Assembly (NCBI RefSeq): GCF_008727865.1 | Contig: NZ_VTWU01000010.1 | Coordinates: 61,977-125,976 of the forward strand | Length of the DNA stretch: 64,000 bases | Source of the DNA: Hymenobacter busanensis | GTDB lineage: Bacteria > Bacteroidota > Bacteroidia > Cytophagales > Hymenobacteraceae | Direction: 5' to 3' | The notes under the pieces: generated by a model | Database searches by the model: none | Seen by the model: the letters and a program-made list of their open reading frames with translations, nothing else | Told to the model about the DNA's origin: nothing | Shown here: in pieces, positions 63,992-64,000 of the stretch | How the letters are laid out: each line of letters starts with the position of its first letter | Numbering within the stretch: the first letter of the stretch is position 1 | Translations under genes and position numbers: made by a program

Positions 63992-64000
63992 CAGAGGGCG

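Overview
The window looks like chromosomal DNA of a Hymenobacter-like bacterium (Bacteroidota, Cytophagales). The evidence is high GC content, two very large secreted proteins with C-terminal type IX secretion sorting domains, CarboxypepD_reg/DUF5686 proteins, a short NuoG, a two-component propeller sensor, and promoters that match the Bacteroidota -7 consensus TAnnTTTG rather than the E. coli type. Start codons generally lack Shine-Dalgarno sequences. No rRNA, tRNA, CRISPR array, prophage or transposase was seen.

Layout. 1-6960 (minus strand) holds an ABC-2 permease/M1 peptidase fusion cut by the window edge, its ATPase, and an outer-membrane DUF5686 protein. 7238-9219 (plus) is a LytS/LytT-type sensor-regulator pair. 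9340-13413 holds two small exported proteins, aspS and two small orphan genes. 13669-17600 (plus) is a 1024-residue propeller sensor kinase with a NarL-type regulator behind a structured leader. 17601-18117 contains a signal-peptide-only ORF and a strong terminator. 18118-22139 holds a PolB-like 3'-5' exonuclease, a DUF937-TM-OmpA protein and an exported amidohydrolase.

22230-39266 (minus) is a complete 14-subunit complex I cluster, transcribed nuoA to nuoN. It is broken in two places. A 2.5-kb block with a sigma factor, a small membrane protein, a cupin and a DUF2314 lipoprotein lies between nuoJ and nuoK. An exported protein gene lies between nuoL and nuoM. Five kinds of palindromic repeat occupy its spacers. 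Beyond it lie pruA, a YjjG-like phosphatase, a thioredoxin-like ferredoxin, a winged-helix regulator, a CarboxypepD_reg protein and a type II NADH dehydrogenase. The window therefore encodes both proton-pumping and non-pumping NADH:quinone oxidoreductases.

45734-50466 holds a lipoprotein, another CarboxypepD_reg protein, a KDPG-type aldolase, a PH-domain protein and an AT-rich orphan gene. Between the last two (49101-49646) are two paralogous arrays, each of five 42-bp units with no indels, each ending in the same box, the boxes lying exactly 336 bp (8 x 42) apart. This is the least explained structure in the window. 50612-63649 holds an M1 peptidase, a HupE/UreJ-like membrane protein and two giant paralogous T9SS cargo proteins that share a 493-bp block of identical DNA, a sign of recent gene conversion or duplication.
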